Assembly (NCBI RefSeq): GCF_003054055.1
Contig: NZ_QBKI01000007.1
Span: forward strand, 1 to 64,000
Source of the DNA: Pontibacter mucosus
GTDB lineage: Bacteria; Bacteroidota; Bacteroidia; Cytophagales; Hymenobacteraceae
Reading direction: 5' to 3'
Length of the DNA stretch: 64,000 bases
Shown: positions 28,659-37,562 of the stretch, in pieces
Layout: each line of letters begins with the position of its first letter
How positions within the stretch are numbered: the stretch's first letter is position 1
Position numbers and translations under genes: made by a program
The notes under the pieces: model-generated
The model's input: the letters and a program-made list of their open reading frames with translations, nothing else
The model's database searches: none
What the model was told of the DNA's origin: nothing

Positions 28659-29564
28659 ATGAGTATAACCAACGATATAAAGAACGCCTTCCGGCAACCC
28701 AACAATACGCTTAAGCAGCTCATTATCATCAATGTGCTGGTGTTCCTGGTTTTCCTGATCATCGGCACGCCGCTAAGCTGGATGGGTTACGGCTGGATAG
28801 AGAAGTGGGCGCTCTACTATTTGTCCCTGCCGTCGCAGCCCATCGAGCTGCTCACCAAACCCTGGACGCTGATCACCTATTTCTTTACGCACGAGGGCTT
28901 CTTCCACATCCTGTTTAACATGCTGAACCTGTACTGGTTTGGCATGCTGCTGAACGAATACCTGGGCAGCCGGCGGTTGCTGAGCCTGTATGTGCTGGGC
29001 GGTCTGGCCGGCGGCTTGCTCTTTATCCTGATGTATAACCTGCTCCCGGGCTTCACCATGCGCAGCGGCCAGCTGATAGGGGCATCGGCCAGCGTGCTGG
29101 CTATCGTCGTGGCGGCGGCAACGCTGCTGCCGAATTTTACTTTCAACCTGATCCTGATTGGGCCAGTCAAGATAAAGTACATAGCGGCTGCGCTGGTGCT
29201 GATGTCGTGGGCGTTTGCGCACGAGAGCAGCGGAAATGCCGGCGGCAATATCGCCCACTTGGGTGGCGCGCTGATTGGCTGGATATTTATTAAGCAGTTG
29301 CAGCGCGGCTCTGACATGGGAAGGCCCATCCTGGCGGTCACCGACTTTTTTACCAACCTGTTTAAGCGCAAGCCCAAACTACGGGTAACCCATAGCAGCT
29401 TTGCAGGCGCCAAGCCGCAAGCCAACGGGAGCCGCAGCAGCAAACCCGCCCGCCCGGACCAAAACGAAATCGACCGCATCTTAGATAAGATATCCAGTTC
29501 CGGCTACGAGAGCCTTTCGAAAGAGGAGAAGCAAAAGCTCTTCCAGGCAAGCCAGAAAGATTAA
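28659..29564 (+). CDS. Rhomboid family intramembrane serine protease with C-terminal DUF6576-like tail
   Basis: A 301-residue paralogue of the preceding gene. It has GASASVLAIV with the active Ser near 142, NIAHLGGAL with the His near 200, and HEGFFHILFNMLNLYWFG as loop 1. It lacks the hydrophilic insert of its neighbour. It adds a basic cytoplasmic stretch and a C-terminal helical domain (DQNEIDRILDKISSSGYESL) that from memory resembles DUF6576 on Bacteroidetes rhomboids. The two genes are one transcription unit ended by the hairpin at 29571. Confidence 0.92.
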   Translation: MSITNDIKNAFRQPNNTLKQLIIINVLVFLVFLIIGTPLSWMGYGWIEKWALYYLSLPSQPIELLTKPWTLITYFFTHEGFFHILFNMLNLYWFGMLLNEYLGSRRLLSLYVLGGLAGGLLFILMYNLLPGFTMRSGQLIGASASVLAIVVAAATLLPNFTFNLILIGPVKIKYIAAALVLMSWAFAHESSGNAGGNIAHLGGALIGWIFIKQLQRGSDMGRPILAVTDFFTNLFKRKPKLRVTHSSFAGAKPQANGSRSSKPARPDQNEIDRILDKISSSGYESLSKEEKQKLFQASQKD

Positions 29565-29570
29565 AGCGCA

Positions 29571-29601
29571 AAACGGCACCCGCAAAGGGTGCCGCTTTTT
29601 G
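29571..29601 (+). terminator. Terminator of the rhomboid pair
   Basis: Stem CGGCACCC/GGGTGCCG (29575-29582 with 29588-29595) followed by CTTTTTG. Confidence 0.8.
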
Positions 29602-29722
29602 TTGGATCAAACCTGGTAAGGAACAAAGTATGAGTCCCTGCGGTGCAACCGCTACGGCAGCAGGAGTTGCAGGTAAAACCCTGTAGCAGCATATAAGTAT
29701 AATGTGCAATCATACTTTACTT

Positions 29723-32326
29723 ATGACATCAAGTAGAACAAAGTACAAAAAGTACAATATAAAGACACTTTTGTCTGTCCTCTTTCTGGCAAGCTGTTAC
29801 CAGGCCACAGCCCAGACTATATCACCCCGGCAGGATAGTATCACCATCGCCATAGCCCCCGACTATAACGACGTAAGCAAGAGCCACCGCTTCTGGTTTG
29901 GCGACAACTACCGCGAGCTTTGGGCCACACCGGTTAAAATGCGGGTGCTGCGGCTGGACGAGGAGCAGGGCGGCCTAACGGTGCTGAAGCGGGGTGGTGG
30001 CCAGCAGACCAAGTCGCTGCGCCTACAGGATGCCACCGGCAAGGAGTGGGTGTTGCGCACGGTGCAGAAAGACCCGGAGAAGGCGTTGCCCGAGAACCTG
30101 CGCGCTACGGTGGCCAAAGACATCGTCCAGGATCAGATTTCGGCCTCACACCCTTTTGGCGCCCTGGTGGTGCCGCCCCTGGCCGAGGCCCTGAACGTGT
30201 TGCACACCAACCCCGAGATCGTGTACCTGCCCGAACATCCGGCCCTGCCAGACTCTGTGGCAGCCTATGCCAATGCCGTTTACCTGTTTGAGGAGCGCGA
30301 GCCCGTGCGCCATGGCCTGGACACCGACAATACCGAGAAAGTGCTGGAGAAGCTGAAGGAGGACAACGATGACCGGGTGAACCAGCAGTCCGTGCTGCGC
30401 GCCAGGCTGCTCGACATTGTGGTGGGCGACTGGGACAGGCACGAGGACCAGTGGCGCTGGCGTGATTTGGAGGACGAGACAGGCAAGCTCTATGATCCTA
30501 TCCCCCGCGACCGCGACCAGATTTTCTTCAAAAATGAGGGGGTGATCCCGAAAATTGGCTCGCGTAAGTGGATTATGCCCAAGTTCCAGGGCTTTGATGC
30601 GGACATACGTAGTATAGAGGGGTTCAACTTTAATGCCCGCTACTTCGACCGCATGTTCATGAACCAGCTCAGCGAGGAAGACTGGCGCCGTGAGGTGCAG
30701 TATGTGCAGCAACAGCTGACAGACGAGGTGATTGAGCAGGCCATGCGCCGCATGCCTGCCCCAATCTATGAGCAGAGTGGCCCCGAGCTGGCCAGCATCC
30801 TGAAAGCCCGCCGCGACAACCTGATGGAGCAGGCTATGATTTATTACCGGTTCCTGGCCAAGGCCGTGGATGTGCCGGGCTCCGACAAGCACGAGGAGTT
30901 TGTGCTCAACTACCTGCCCAATGGCGATATCCACCTGCAAGTATACAAGATAAAGAAGGAGCGCGAGCGCGACCGGCTGCTGATGGAGCGCACCTTTTCT
31001 CCTGCCATCACGAACGAATTGCGCCTGTATGGCCGCGGCGGCGAGGATATTTTTAATGTACAGGGCAGCGGCAAATCAAGTATAAAAGTGCGGCTGATAG
31101 GGGGCGATGGCGTGGATGCCTTCAGGGCGGCGGATTATTTCCGGAACAAGGGCAAATTGTTCGTTTATGATCGCGCTGATGAGGAAAATATGATCCCGGA
31201 TAAAGGTATGGCTAAAATCCGCACCTCCACCGACACCATCGTGAACAACTACGACCCGCGGAGCTTTAAGTATAACGTCCTGATGCCGCTCGGCACGGTA
31301 GGGTATAACCTGGATGATGGCGTGCTGCTGGGCCTCGGGTTTAAGTATACCAAGCACGGTTTTAGGAAGGAGCCGTATGCGGCGCAGCACAAGCTGATGG
31401 TGGGGCATGCCCTGGCTACCAATGCCTTTTTCGGGAGTTATGAGGGCGACTTCCCGCGCCTGATCGGCAAGTTTGACCTGGGCGTGGAACTGGATGCCCG
31501 GGCGCCGAACAACGTCAGCAACTTCTTTGGTGTGGGCAACAACACCGAGTTTATTGATACCGGCAGTAAGCCTATCCGCTACTACCGCACCCGCTACGAC
31601 TTTATAGAGGGGCTGGCGGTGCTTCGGCGCCAACTCACGCAGCGCTTCCAAATATACGCCGGGGTAACAGGCCAGTTCTTCAGCATGCATCCTGACGATA
31701 ACGAAGGGCGTTTCATTAACCTGTACCAGGCAGAGAACCCGGAGGAGAATCTTTTTAAGAGCAAGTACTACGGCGGTTTGGTGGGCGGATTTACCCTGGA
31801 TACACGCAATGATGCCATACAACCCTCCAGCGGTATTTACTGGTCAACCCGTTTGCGCGGCCTAGCCCAGTTAAACGACGAGCAGGAAGAGTACGGGCAG
31901 CTGCAGTCGGAGCTGGGAGTATACTTCAGGCTGAGCGAAAGGCTGGTGCTGGCCAATCGCATTGGCGGCGGCACCACCTACGGTGATCCGGCTTTCTTCC
32001 AGCTTTTATACTTAGGCGGCACCAACAACCTGCGTGGCTACCGCAATTACCGCTTCGCCGGCGACCAGGTGGCCTTCCACAACCTGGAGCTGCGCCTCAA
32101 GCTGTTCGACTTCACCTCCTTTCTGTTTCCGGGCACCTTCGGCCTGATCGGGTTTAACGACCTGGGCCGCGTGTGGTCCGACAGGGGAGATGACGGTGGT
32201 GGGCTGCACCACGGCTACGGCGGCGGCATTTACGTGCTTCCGGCAGAGCTCATACTTTTCCACGGGGTAGTCGGTGTCTCCGAAGACGGTGTGTTGCCAT
32301 ACTTTTCGGTAGGGTTCAGGTTTTAG
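29723..32326 (+). CDS. Exported kinase-like domain fused to a BamA/TamA-type outer-membrane barrel
   Basis: A 867-residue protein from the Met at 29723, which gives the better signal peptide (to about residue 31, ATAQ); an in-frame ATG at 29702 is the alternative. The C-terminal 340 residues are an Omp85-type surface-antigen barrel with the GGTNNLRGYRNYRF block and a terminal aromatic strand (FSVGFRF). The N-terminal half has a Gly-rich turn and strand with Lys (GGGQQTKSLRL, WVLRTVQKDP), then ARLLDIVVGDWDRHEDQWRW near residue 236 and PIPRDRDQIFF. This order resembles the N-lobe Lys, catalytic loop and metal Asp of atypical kinases. Related Bacteroidetes proteins carry a metallophosphoesterase in front of the same region; here it is absent. 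Substrate unknown. Confidence 0.8.
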   Translation: MTSSRTKYKKYNIKTLLSVLFLASCYQATAQTISPRQDSITIAIAPDYNDVSKSHRFWFGDNYRELWATPVKMRVLRLDEEQGGLTVLKRGGGQQTKSLRLQDATGKEWVLRTVQKDPEKALPENLRATVAKDIVQDQISASHPFGALVVPPLAEALNVLHTNPEIVYLPEHPALPDSVAAYANAVYLFEEREPVRHGLDTDNTEKVLEKLKEDNDDRVNQQSVLRARLLDIVVGDWDRHEDQWRWRDLEDETGKLYDPIPRDRDQIFFKNEGVIPKIGSRKWIMPKFQGFDADIRSIEGFNFNARYFDRMFMNQLSEEDWRREVQYVQQQLTDEVIEQAMRRMPAPIYEQSGPELASILKARRDNLMEQAMIYYRFLAKAVDVPGSDKHEEFVLNYLPNGDIHLQVYKIKKERERDRLLMERTFSPAITNELRLYGRGGEDIFNVQGSGKSSIKVRLIGGDGVDAFRAADYFRNKGKLFVYDRADEENMIPDKGMAKIRTSTDTIVNNYDPRSFKYNVLMPLGTVGYNLDDGVLLGLGFKYTKHGFRKEPYAAQHKLMVGHALATNAFFGSYEGDFPRLIGKFDLGVELDARAPNNVSNFFGVGNNTEFIDTGSKPIRYYRTRYDFIEGLAVLRRQLTQRFQIYAGVTGQFFSMHPDDNEGRFINLYQAENPEENLFKSKYYGGLVGGFTLDTRNDAIQPSSGIYWSTRLRGLAQLNDEQEEYGQLQSELGVYFRLSERLVLANRIGGGTTYGDPAFFQLLYLGGTNNLRGYRNYRFAGDQVAFHNLELRLKLFDFTSFLFPGTFGLIGFNDLGRVWSDRGDDGGGLHHGYGGGIYVLPAELILFHGVVGVSEDGVLPYFSVGFRF

Positions 32327-32371
32327 GCTGGTAGGTTCCTGAAGTGCCGGGTTTAACCCCTGCCTAAGTAT

Positions 32372-33080
32372 AAACCCCACCCCAACCCTCCCCTAAAAAC
32401 AGGGGAGGGAGCTTTCTGCAGCACCGGGTCCAACCACCCCTGGCCCCTCCTTGGCTAAGGAGGGGAGCTCTTTCATTGCTTTGGCTGAAGTATAAGTTTT
32501 ATAGTCTAAGTATAAACACCCCTATTGAGCTTTGCTCGCAAGTTTCGAACTCCCGTTCTCACTTGTCCTCAAGGGAACAGTTTATACTTGCCTCGTTCCC
32601 TGTCATCTCGAGCCGAGCGAGAGATCTAACGGGAACTCTATCCAGATCTCTCCCGATGGTCGAGATGACAGCATAGCTTTGGCTATCGAGCTTATCCCAG
32701 CCTTTGGGTTGAGCGCCTTGTGAGCTCCGGTGCCCGGTGAGGGCATGCCGAGCGGCAGCGAGGCAAGGAGGGAACACCGCGCGATGCCCGAAGGCGAGGC
32801 CTCCCGGCCTAGGAGGGCAGAAAGTAGGAGATGCAGCGAGACGTTTGTGGGAACTAGAGGATGAACGGCAGCTAGTAAGGATAGCTTGGTTCAAGTTGCG
32901 GGAAGCAGCAACTATAAAAGTATAGCTGAAATAAGTATGGCTTTTCAAGCCAGTTGGGTTGCAAACCCAACAATATAAATTAAGCACGGGTTGCAAACCC
33001 GCGCCAGCGGAGGGATGGAAGGATAGCCAAAGTATAAAATCCTGCAAATCCATTCATCCTGTTAATCCTGATTCAGACAA
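32372..33080. repeat. Repeat-filled intergenic island 3
   Basis: The 930-bp gap 32327-33253 has no credible gene. In order it holds a CCAACCACCCCT family copy (about 32375-32475) and a segment at 32516-32660 closely matching 15645-15790 and containing TGTCATCTCGAG. Copy C of the long dispersed repeat follows at about 32680-32925. Mini-hairpins with stem GGCTT (32939-32951), TTGGG (32954-32970) and CGGG (32987-33001) come next. Last is a CCATTCATCCTGTTAATCC word near 33050 of a type common in this phylum. The tail to 33190 repeats AAGTATA words. Confidence 0.8.
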
Positions 33081-33195
33081 GTATAAAGTATAGCCGAGGC
33101 AAGTATGGCTCTGCGAGACAGTTGGGTTACAAACTCGCTATCATCTATAGAACACAGGCATAAACACCCGCGCCGGAGAAGGGGCCTGGGAAAAT

Positions 33196-33227
33196 AAAAC
33201 GCCGCTTCTGCAAAGAAGCGGCGTTTT
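33196..33227 (-). terminator. Terminator of mdh
   Basis: Perfect 13-bp stem (33196-33208 with 33215-33227), arms A-rich and T-rich, 27 bp beyond the mdh stop. Confidence 0.85.
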
Positions 33228-33253
33228 CAGTATCAACAAGTATACTTCTATAC

Positions 33254-34192
33254 TTATTTGGCAGCGTTGATGTTATCCAGCGCGTCCATTACCTCTTTCA
33301 CGTGTCCACGAGACGTCTCCAGCAATTGCTTCTCGTCGTCGTTCAGCTGCAGTTCGATGATCTTCTCGATACCGTTCTTGCCCAGGATAACCGGTACGCC
33401 CAGGTATACGCCGTCAATACCGTACTCGCCTTCCAGCTTCACGCAAACCGGGAACACACGACGCTGGTCGCGCACGATGGCCTCCACCATTTGAGCAGCC
33501 GCAGAACCCGGTGCATACCAGGCCGAAGTGCCCATCAGTTTCACCAGCTCGCCACCACCGTTCTTAGTGCGATCTACAATGGCGTTCAGCGTTTCCTCGT
33601 CGATCAGCTCCGTTACCGGGATACCACCTACCGTAGTATAGCGCGGAAGCGGAACCATGGTGTCGCCGTGGCCACCCATCAGCACCGCCTGGATGTCTTT
33701 TGGAGATACGTTCAGGGCCTCCGCCAGGAACGCACGGTAACGCGCCGTGTCCAGGATGCCGGCCATACCCATTACGCGGGTGCGTGGCAGCTTGGAAGTG
33801 ATGTGCGCAGCATACGTCATTACGTCCAGTGGGTTAGAAACCACGATGATGATAGCGTTTGGCGAGTGCTTTACAATGTTCTCCGTTACCGACTGCACGA
33901 TGCCGGCGTTGGTTGAGATCAAGTCGTCGCGGGTCATGCCGGGCTTGCGTGGCAGGCCGGACGTGATCACCACCACGTCAGAGTCAGCGGTTTTGCTATA
34001 ATCGTTTGTTACGCCTACAGTGCGTGTGTCATATAGGTTGATAGGGGCTTTCTGCCAGATGTCCAGCGCCTTGCCTTCCGCAAAACCTTCTTTAATATCC
34101 ACTAATACTACTTCGTTCGCGATTTCGCGGTAAGCCAGCACATCGGCGCATGTAGCCCCAACGTTACCCGCTCCAACTACGGTTACTTTCAT
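33254..34192 (-). CDS. mdh: Malate dehydrogenase (LDH-like type)
   Basis: A 312-residue NAD-dependent enzyme of the citric acid cycle that interconverts malate and oxaloacetate. The Rossmann motif is GAGNVG (7-12). The substrate-specificity Arg82 in SGLPRKPGMTRDD marks a malate rather than lactate enzyme. Arg88, Asp148/Arg151 and catalytic His175 (GGHGDTMVP) are in place. It is the tetrameric, LDH-like form typical of Bacteroidetes. It stands alone between a repeat island and tilS. Confidence 0.96.
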   Translation of the reverse strand: MKVTVVGAGNVGATCADVLAYREIANEVVLVDIKEGFAEGKALDIWQKAPINLYDTRTVGVTNDYSKTADSDVVVITSGLPRKPGMTRDDLISTNAGIVQSVTENIVKHSPNAIIIVVSNPLDVMTYAAHITSKLPRTRVMGMAGILDTARYRAFLAEALNVSPKDIQAVLMGGHGDTMVPLPRYTTVGGIPVTELIDEETLNAIVDRTKNGGGELVKLMGTSAWYAPGSAAAQMVEAIVRDQRRVFPVCVKLEGEYGIDGVYLGVPVILGKNGIEKIIELQLNDDEKQLLETSRGHVKEVMDALDNINAAK

Positions 34193-34296
34193 GGTCGGAT
34201 ATAATTTTGTTATAGTTTTAGAATCAGTTAACTCCGGTAAAATTAGAAAAATCTATTATTAAAAGTTCGCAAAGTTGACTTTTCGTATCAAGTATC

Positions 34297-34354
34297 ACGA
34301 CACACGTATCACGTATTTAAAATCGTGCTACGTGATACGTGCTACGTGTGTCGT
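34297..34354. repeat. Imperfect hairpin of ACGTATCACG words overlapping the tilS stop
   Basis: The left arm ACGACACACGTATCACGTA (34297-34315) is mirrored by 34329-34354 with a 7-base extra repeat. The tilS stop (34342-34344) and its last four codons lie inside the right arm. Confidence 0.6.
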
Positions 34355-35673
34355 CCCAAGCTTATCTCCACTACCCGCTGCGTCTTATCCGTTACTTTAA
34401 ACCGGTTATCCAGGCGTTGGTTTACCACCCAGGCCACCGACTGGTCCGAGATTAACAACAGTATACGGTCTTTAAGGTTGGTCGGTACTTTCTTGTCGAT
34501 GAGGAAATCGCTGATCTTTTTCTTGCCGTTCATGCCCAGCGGCACAAACCAGTCCCCCTCCTGCCAGGCGCGCAGCTTCAGCGGGAACCGGAGCTGGTCG
34601 GCATCCAAAGCAGCCACATGCGGTTTGGTGTTGAGTTTATACTTGCCGGCATCCACATACTTTATGCTAAAGTATACATCGCCTGCCTGCACCTGCGTGT
34701 CGCCTTCCTGAATCAGTATACTTCCGAAGCTGCTCAGGTTGCGCGGGGTAATCACCAGCTGGTCGCGGTCCTTCACCAGGGTATGGGTAGGGGAGTCGAA
34801 CTGCTTGCCCGACAGGCCATCGAGCGCCTCCACCAGTTCCAGCACCACGCTGTAGCTGAAGTTGAAAGGCCGCAGCAGCTCGTGCAGCACCACCGGCAGG
34901 CCCGTGGCGTTTTGCAGCGGCTTCAGCGACACATACCAGGCATTTTCGGCCTCTTTTATACTTTGCCCGCGCAGATTTTGGATGTAAGCAGATACGATAC
35001 TTTCGGCATGGCTTACGCGCTCGGCCGTGTGCTGCATCGTCTCCTCCAGGCTCGGGTTTATCTCCTTCAGCACCGGAATCACCTCGTGGCGGATCTTGTT
35101 GCGCTGGTACTTGGTCGTCTCGTTAGAGGTATCCTCACGCCAGATCAGTTTGCGCTCCGTTACGTACTCGTAAATATCATCCTTGGTAATAGAGAGCATG
35201 GGGCGGATGATGTGGCCGTTCCGGGGCGGGATGCCGTGCAGACCCGCAATACCGGTGCCTTTTGTCAGGTGCAGCAATATGGTCTCGGTCAGATCGTTAC
35301 TGTGGTGGGCCGTGGCGATGTAGTCGAAGCCTTCCTGCTGCCTTACCCGCTCAAACCACTCGTAGCGCAGGGTGCGGGCTGCCATCTGTATGGAGAGTTT
35401 CTCCTGCTCGGCAAAGGCGCGGGTGTTGAAGTTCTCGGTAAAAAAGGGCACGTCATACTTTTTGGCCAGTTTTTTGACGAACAGTTGGTCGGCCTCGGCG
35501 TCCTCGGCGCGCAGCCCGAAGTTGCAGTGCGCCACCGCGAAATCATACTTGAGCTGGTGCAGCACCTCGCAGAGCACCACCGAGTCGATGCCGCCGCTTA
35601 CGGCTGCTAGTATTTTACTGTCGGGCTGGCATAGGCCGTGTGCCTGTATATAATCCGAAACTTTCTGAAGCAT
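34342..35673 (-). CDS. tilS: tRNA(Ile)-lysidine synthase
   Basis: A 443-residue enzyme that modifies C34 of the CAU-anticodon isoleucine tRNA with lysine so that it reads AUA. The PP-loop ATPase motif SGGIDS is at 26-31. The N-type ATPase domain contains TAHHSNDLTETILLHLTKG, GIPPRNGHIIRPML and the KYQRNKIRHEVIP block. A TilS C-terminal domain follows. The enzyme matters here because the iterated AAGTATA word places ATA codons in many genes of the window. The last codons fall inside a palindromic repeat. Confidence 0.95.
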   Translation of the reverse strand: MLQKVSDYIQAHGLCQPDSKILAAVSGGIDSVVLCEVLHQLKYDFAVAHCNFGLRAEDAEADQLFVKKLAKKYDVPFFTENFNTRAFAEQEKLSIQMAARTLRYEWFERVRQQEGFDYIATAHHSNDLTETILLHLTKGTGIAGLHGIPPRNGHIIRPMLSITKDDIYEYVTERKLIWREDTSNETTKYQRNKIRHEVIPVLKEINPSLEETMQHTAERVSHAESIVSAYIQNLRGQSIKEAENAWYVSLKPLQNATGLPVVLHELLRPFNFSYSVVLELVEALDGLSGKQFDSPTHTLVKDRDQLVITPRNLSSFGSILIQEGDTQVQAGDVYFSIKYVDAGKYKLNTKPHVAALDADQLRFPLKLRAWQEGDWFVPLGMNGKKKISDFLIDKKVPTNLKDRILLLISDQSVAWVVNQRLDNRFKVTDKTQRVVEISLGRHT

Positions 35674-35716
35674 AGGAGAGGGGCTGGTAAATTTTTTCTA
35701 CTTTTGAATTTATATT

Positions 35717-35796
35717 TGACAAAAGAACTTTTTGATAAAGGACAAAGGACGGATGCGTTCGCTGGTCTTTTGTCAGATTGTCTTTTGTCTTTTGTC
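35717..35796. repeat. GACAAAAGAC / GTCTTTTGTC word-repeat between divergent genes
   Basis: GACAAAAGAAC and GACAAAGGAC (35718-35750) face an inverted run of TCTTTTGTC words (35766-35796). It sits in the leader of the LptA-like gene. Same style as the other word-repeats of the window but a different word. Confidence 0.5.
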
Positions 35797-35805
35797 GGAT
35801 AAAGA

Positions 35806-37491
35806 ATGAACTACGCAAAAATACTGCTTTCTCTTGTCTTTACGCTGTTTGCGTTGGCAGTTTTCGGGCAGCAGGTTACGCCGCCGCGTCCCGTGCTGAA
35901 GCCGCAAAGCCAACAGCCGCCCCGGCAGACCGAGCGCACGCCCGTAGACCTGCAGCAGGCCGACAGCCTGATTGGCGGTACTTTTAACGGGCAGCGCATC
36001 GACAAGCTCATCGGAAACGTGATCTTCAAGCAGAAGGACGGCACGCTGTATGCCGACTCGGTGTACCAGTATAAAGAGAAGAACATGCTGGAGGCGTTCG
36101 GCAGTGTGCGCATAAACCAAGCTGATACGGTGAATATTACGGGCAAGCGCGCCACCTACAACGGCGACACCCGCACAGCCACCATTATTGGCGATGTGGT
36201 GATGCGCGACCCGCGGATGACACTGACCACCCCCAGCCTCGTCTATAACCTGAACACCCGCACGGCCACCTATACCGAGGGCGGCGTGATTGTGGATCCG
36301 GAGAACCGCCTGGAGAGCCGCCGCGGTGCCTACAACACCGAAACCAAGATGTTCGACTTTGAGCAGAACGTGAAGGTGAAAACGGCCGACTACGACATCA
36401 AAGCGCAGAAAATGCGGTATAACACGCTTACCAAGGTCGTATACTTTCAGGGCCCCACCTTTATTGAAGGGCAGCAGGGCGACTTGTATGCTGAGGAGGG
36501 CACCTACAACACCATCACCAAGATTTCGAACTTCGGGCGCAACGCCTATATCCTCACCGACGAGTACCGGCTGGGCGGCGACAAGCTATACTATGACCAG
36601 AATACCGGCTATGGCTTTGCCGAGCGCAACGTGTCGCTGCGGGCGCTGAAGGACGACGTGACGATACGCGGCGCCATTGGCCGCTACTGGCGCGACAGGG
36701 GTGAGGCCAAAGTATACGGCAGCCCTGTGATGGAAACCATTATGGAAGGCGACACGCTCTTTTTGTCGGCCGACACGCTCTACTCGCAGGAGCCACGCGG
36801 GGAGCGCACAGCAAGTATGATTTACGCCTACAAGGACGTGAAGATCTTTAAATCGGACCTGCAGGGCAAGGCCGACTCGCTGAGCTACAACCGCACCGAC
36901 TCTATCATGCACCTGAACGTAAACCCGGTGCTCTGGAGCGAAGAAAGCCAGATGGTGGCCGATACCATCCACATCCAGCTGCGCAACAAGACCATCGACC
37001 GCATGTACATGTACAGCAATGCCTTTATCTCCTCGGAAGACTCGCTGCAGAACTACAACCAGGTGAAGGGCCGCGACATGACAGCCTTCTTTGTGGGAGG
37101 CGATATCCGGCGGGTGAACGTGAACGGCAACGGCGAGAGTTTATACTTTGCGCTGGAGGACGATACGGTGCTGACGGGGATGAACAAAGCCATCTGCAGC
37201 GACATGACGCTGATGTTTGCGGAAAATAAACTCAAGCGGATTTCGTTTCTGGTGCAGCCCGATGCCAGTTTCATACCGCCGCACGAGTTAGGGGAGGACG
37301 ACAAGCAATTGGAGGGCTTTACCTGGATGTCGGACATCAGGCCCACCAAGGAGCAGGTGCTGGCCAAGCAGCCCGCGCCGAAGGCCGGAGCTGCGCCCGC
37401 GCCCAAGCCCGCGATAAAGGCCCCGCCGGTTGAAAAGACCACCAAGGCCACCGGAAGGAAAGCAACCAGACTCAGGAAAAACAGGCAGTAG
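35806..37491 (+). CDS. OstA/LptA-like LPS-transport protein
   Basis: A 561-residue periplasmic protein with a signal peptide (about 1-22, ending VFGQ). The body is a long series of OstA-type beta-jellyroll repeats (FNGQRIDKLIGNVIFKQKDG, YADSVYQYKEKNMLEAFGSV, ATYNGDTRTATIIGDVVMRD) as in LptA and the LptD N-terminus. These proteins form the bridge that carries lipopolysaccharide to the outer membrane. It is much longer than enterobacterial LptA, as is usual in Bacteroidetes. The last 60 residues are a Pro/Ala/Lys-rich tail. BamD, another outer-membrane biogenesis protein, follows. Confidence 0.85.
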   Translation: MNYAKILLSLVFTLFALAVFGQQVTPPRPVLKPQSQQPPRQTERTPVDLQQADSLIGGTFNGQRIDKLIGNVIFKQKDGTLYADSVYQYKEKNMLEAFGSVRINQADTVNITGKRATYNGDTRTATIIGDVVMRDPRMTLTTPSLVYNLNTRTATYTEGGVIVDPENRLESRRGAYNTETKMFDFEQNVKVKTADYDIKAQKMRYNTLTKVVYFQGPTFIEGQQGDLYAEEGTYNTITKISNFGRNAYILTDEYRLGGDKLYYDQNTGYGFAERNVSLRALKDDVTIRGAIGRYWRDRGEAKVYGSPVMETIMEGDTLFLSADTLYSQEPRGERTASMIYAYKDVKIFKSDLQGKADSLSYNRTDSIMHLNVNPVLWSEESQMVADTIHIQLRNKTIDRMYMYSNAFISSEDSLQNYNQVKGRDMTAFFVGGDIRRVNVNGNGESLYFALEDDTVLTGMNKAICSDMTLMFAENKLKRISFLVQPDASFIPPHELGEDDKQLEGFTWMSDIRPTKEQVLAKQPAPKAGAAPAPKPAIKAPPVEKTTKATGRKATRLRKNRQ

Positions 37492-37523
37492 CGAAGAAAG
37501 ACCTGCCAGCCTACGGAATCTCT

Positions 37524-37555
37524 TTTGTAAATCAAATGGATATTGTATAATTTTG
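37524..37555 (+). promoter_or_regulatory. Full-consensus promoter for bamD, near-leaderless
   Basis: TTTG at 37524-37527, a spacer of exactly 20 bases, and TAATTTTG at 37548-37555: a complete TTTG-N20-TAnnTTTG match. The bamD ATG is at 37563, so the expected transcript starts within a few bases of the start codon. Confidence 0.75.
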
Positions 37556-37562
37556 CCCGTTC

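Noticed and set aside
32559..33053. 164-codon minus-strand open frame in island 3
   Set aside because: Made of repeat families shared with other islands; similarity to copy D on the same strand reflects repeat copies, not a gene.
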